A DNA stretch of 7,447 nt from Parcubacteria group bacterium Gr01-1014_72 (GTDB lineage: Bacteria; Patescibacteriota; Minisyncoccia; Phycocordibacterales; VMFH01). A program made the translations under genes and the position numbers. Position 1 is the stretch's first letter. Every line of letters starts with the position of its first letter. The DNA lies in the NCBI GenBank assembly GCA_007375925.1, contig VMFH01000032.1, forward strand, positions 1 through 7,447, in the 5' to 3' direction. Below are positions 6,057-7,447 of the stretch, in pieces. The notes under the pieces are model-generated. The model was not told the DNA's origin. It did not search any database and worked only from the letters and a program-made list of their open reading frames with translations.

Positions 6057-6144
6057 TGAAGTTGCCAACGATAAAGCAGAGAATGAGTGCGGCAACCGAG
6101 ATGCCCCGCTCGTGCGTTTTCAGAAATGTTCGAAGAGGTTACAT
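6057..6144 (-). pseudogene. Relic of the 5' end of a DUF2914 gene (right copy of the direct repeat)
   Basis: Read on the minus strand from the ATG at 6144, the copy matches the first 30 codons of the DUF2914 gene. It keeps RTFLKTHERGISVAALIL and then FIVGNFT. Codon 2 is TAA in place of TAC, and similarity is lost just after codon 30, close to the end of the large plus-strand gene, so it cannot make a product. Of 13 base differences seven are synonymous, which suggests the copy diverged as a working gene before it broke. Its start codon is 10 bp beyond the 3' end of the tRNA-His gene, and no promoter or leader from the live gene is retained. Confidence 0.85.
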
Positions 6145-6154
6145 TAATTACCCG

Positions 6155-6232
6155 TGGGGTGATAGATGGGACTTGAACCCATAACCTCCTGCTCCACAGG
6201 CAGGCGCTCTAACCAGTTGAGCTACTACCACC
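6155..6232 (-). tRNA. tRNA-His (anticodon GTG)
   Basis: A full cloverleaf can be folded. The acceptor is GTGGTAG with CTATCAC (one G-T pair). The D arm is GCTC/GAGC. The anticodon stem CCTGC/GCAGG holds loop CTGTGGA with anticodon GTG (6197-6195). The T stem ATGGG/CCCAT holds loop TTCAAGT. An extra G at 6232 faces C at 6158, which is the G-1:C73 identity pair specific to tRNA-His, and CCA (6157-6155) is encoded in the DNA. The relic DUF2914 start lies 10 bp downstream. Confidence 0.97.
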
Positions 6233-6266
6233 ATCTATGCCGGTGTTTTACCTCCGTGAATTCGGC

Positions 6267-6279
6267 AGTGGCAATTATG
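6267..6279 (-). promoter_or_regulatory. Possible promoter of tRNA-His
   Basis: The 6233-6360 region contains no gene. On the minus strand it holds TGTCATAAT, an extended -10 with CATAAT at 6279-6274, and a weak TTGGAT 18 bp upstream. Transcription would begin about 35 bases before the tRNA. No convincing terminator for the adenosyltransferase gene was found in this stretch, so read-through into the tRNA is also possible. Confidence 0.35.
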
Positions 6280-6360
6280 ACATAGCCACATTAGATTATC
6301 CAAATCATAATTTTTACGATTCTGATCTTTGTGAATTTGCATCGTGTACCGTGCTTCACG

Positions 6361-6921
6361 CTACTCGTATGTCGGCGGTTCCTCTTTGACACCAGCTTTG
6401 TAATTCGCAAATCGCGCGAGGGCATAGAGAAGCGATGAGAGTCGGTTGAGGTACCCACGAGTATGCTCGTTCAGCGTTATCTCTCCCGCCTCAACCGCGC
6501 GAATGACCGTGCGTTCGGCGCGGCGCGCCTGGGTGCGCGCGACATCAAAGAGCGCGCCGACTTCCGTCCCGCCCGGTACGAAGAACGATGTTATCGGCGG
6601 CATCATTTTCTCAATCGCGTCTGTGTACTCTTCAAGCTCTCCTACCTTGCTCGGCTTTATCTTCTTGTCCGCGCCCGCAAGCTCCGCCTGCACGATGAAA
6701 AGGTTGTGTTGAACCTGCCGTATTATTTCAGAAGGGGTCTTGCCCTCAACTTTCCACCGAAGGAGCGCCGCCCTCACGCGGCAGAGTCCCAAAAATGAGT
6801 TGAGCTCGTCCAGTGTCCCAAGCGCCTCGGTCTGACAGGATGCTTTTGAGATGCGCTCCCCCGTCCCCTGTTGCCGGAGGGTCTTCGTCGTACCGCCGTC
6901 GCCTTTGCGTGTGTAGAGCAT
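6361..6921 (-). CDS. PduO-type cob(I)alamin adenosyltransferase
   Basis: This 186-residue protein is typical in size for the PduO-type ATP:cob(I)alamin adenosyltransferase (EC 2.5.1.17), a four-helix-bundle enzyme acting as a trimer. It transfers the adenosyl group of ATP to reduced cobalamin to make coenzyme B12. The ATP-binding N-terminus is TRKGDGGTT (4-12), followed by SKASCQTEALGTLDELNS (25-42). The signature near the C-terminus is PGGTEVGALFDVARTQARR (116-134) followed by AER, then YLNRLSSLLYALARFAN. The start is ATG at 6921. No Shine-Dalgarno is present because a 7-bp tandem repeat fills the site. No cobalamin riboswitch is visible upstream. No other B12 gene is in the window; its role is probably salvage for a B12-dependent enzyme elsewhere (inference). 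Confidence 0.93.
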   Translation of the reverse strand: MLYTRKGDGGTTKTLRQQGTGERISKASCQTEALGTLDELNSFLGLCRVRAALLRWKVEGKTPSEIIRQVQHNLFIVQAELAGADKKIKPSKVGELEEYTDAIEKMMPPITSFFVPGGTEVGALFDVARTQARRAERTVIRAVEAGEITLNEHTRGYLNRLSSLLYALARFANYKAGVKEEPPTYE

Positions 6922-6924
6922 AAG

Positions 6925-6966
6925 AGTAGCGTAGAGCGGATAGCGGATAGCGTAGGGCTGATAGTT
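6925..6966. repeat. Degenerate 7-bp tandem repeat upstream of the adenosyltransferase gene
   Basis: On the plus strand the stretch reads as six consecutive heptamers: AGTAGCG, TAGAGCG, GATAGCG, GATAGCG, TAGGGCT, GATAGTT. Two are identical and the rest differ at a few positions. It starts 3 bp upstream of the ATG at 6921 and occupies most of the 78 bp between this gene and the toxin gene, where a promoter or ribosome binding site would be expected. Confidence 0.75.
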
Positions 6967-6999
6967 CTAGCTGGAAGATGTGTTGCGGATTCTCATTTG

Positions 7000-7269
7000 C
7001 TAGTAGGTACTTGAGGTGCGACGTTCCACCCGGAACACATGGATCACTCGCTTTGTCGGATTGAGTTCATAGAAAAAACGATGCGCGCCGACTCGCCGTC
7101 TCCACACATGTTCTTCCCCCTTTATCTTCCGTATATCGCCTGCGTAAGGATCAAGTGGAAGCGATTCAATGGTACGAATAATTTTCTCGCCGTAAATACG
7201 CGGAAATTTCGACAATGACAGAAAGACACCCTTATCAATCTTTAATTCCCAACTTGCGCTTGAGCTCAT
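7000..7269 (-). CDS. RelE/ParE-family toxin
   Basis: This 89-residue protein has the RelE/ParE pattern. It has an N-terminal strand (WELKID) and two helices (FLSLSKFPRIYGEKIIRTIESL). A central LDPYAGDIRKIKGEEH is followed by the strand pair WRRRVGAHRFFYELNP and RVIHVFRVERR, ending in a C-terminal tyrosine. The basic residues Arg57-59, Arg64, His63 and Arg83-84 occupy the region where RelE-type mRNA interferases carry catalytic residues; whether this one cuts mRNA or targets gyrase as ParE does cannot be told. It overlaps the end of the upstream antitoxin frame by 35 bp. ATG 7269 is the only start that keeps the conserved N-terminal strand, and no Shine-Dalgarno is seen, so translation is probably coupled to the antitoxin. 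Confidence 0.85.
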   Translation of the reverse strand: MSSSASWELKIDKGVFLSLSKFPRIYGEKIIRTIESLPLDPYAGDIRKIKGEEHVWRRRVGAHRFFYELNPTKRVIHVFRVERRTSSTY

Positions 7270-7447
7270 AGAGTGTGAAGAATTTCCCGCGTAAAAGGTT
7301 TTTGCGCGCTCGCGCCAGTGCTTTTTTTTGAGCCGGAGTCATTTTTATTTCCCGAATCGTCTTGAAACGGAAACGCAAAAACTCCTCGTACTCCTTTCGA
7401 GGAAGAACCGCAAACCCTTTTGAAACAAGCTCTTTTGGAAGAGCGAT
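7235..7447 (-). CDS. Antitoxin partner of the RelE/ParE toxin (5' end cut by the window)
   Basis: An open frame enters from the right edge and gives 70 residues before TGA at 7237-7235. It contains PKELVSKGFAVLPRKEYEEF, a form seen in Phd/RelB-like antitoxins that start with a short DNA-binding unit. A basic helix, TPAQKKALARARKNLLRGKF, follows, then TLYELKRKLGIKD at the end. The last part resembles the toxin-wrapping tail of such antitoxins. Antitoxin-first order and the 35-bp overlap with the toxin are typical of a type II pair in which the antitoxin represses its own promoter. The start codon and promoter lie outside the window. Confidence 0.75.
   Translation of the reverse strand: MALPKELVSKGFAVLPRKEYEEFLRFRFKTIREIKMTPAQKKALARARKNLLRGKFFTLYELKRKLGIKD

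Noticed and set aside
5802..6095. A 97-residue minus-strand frame that overlaps the relic DUF2914 start
   Set aside because: It is in a different frame from the relic and lies mostly antisense to the end of the large gene, so it is a shadow.
6330..6360. Hairpin-like GTGAA/TTCAC after the adenosyltransferase stop
   Set aside because: A 5-bp stem with a long loop and no T tract on either strand is too weak for a terminator call.

Overview
The window looks like a piece of a chromosome from a Patescibacteria/CPR bacterium, most likely Parcubacteria. I infer this from family content: a DUF2914-type seven-helix membrane protein, a secreted protein joining a peptidoglycan-binding domain to fibronectin-like repeats, a short PduO-type cobalamin adenosyltransferase, and a RelE/ParE toxin with a PRKEYEEF-type antitoxin. 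TGA is used as an ordinary stop, so the recoded Gracilibacteria/Absconditabacteria code is not in use.

Layout. Positions 3-200 (+) hold the end of a probable sugar-phosphate nucleotidyltransferase. It converges on a minus-strand HAD-IIB phosphomannomutase-like gene (249-995). Upstream of that lies a minus-strand run read from right to left: DUF2914 membrane protein (3177-2122), PAP2 lipid phosphatase (2074-1496) and a small unrecognised protein (1436-1110). The run is closed by a strong intrinsic terminator (1085-1053). A 120-base divergent promoter region (3178-3297) separates it from one large plus-strand gene (3298-6045) for a 915-residue exported multidomain protein. After that gene come a decayed copy of the first 30 codons of the DUF2914 gene (6144-6057), a tRNA-His (6232-6155), a cobalamin adenosyltransferase (6921-6361) preceded by a degenerate 7-bp tandem repeat, and a toxin/antitoxin pair at the right edge, where the antitoxin is cut by the window.

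How the genes may fit together. The nucleotidyltransferase and phosphomannomutase-like genes suggest sugar-nucleotide supply. PAP2, DUF2914 and the exported PG-binding/FN3 protein all point to the cell envelope. The most notable observation is that the large gene is flanked by direct repeats: 88 bp at 3090-3177 and 6057-6144, 75/88 identical without gaps. One copy is the live start of the DUF2914 gene and the other is a relic with a stop at codon 2, lying 10 bp beyond the 3' end of tRNA-His. With the lower G+C of the large gene, this suggests the surface-protein gene arrived as a cassette by recombination or duplication. A second feature is a pair of exactly 35-residue Cys-rich repeats inside the large protein. 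I found no CRISPR array, insertion sequence or evident defence system beyond the toxin/antitoxin pair.
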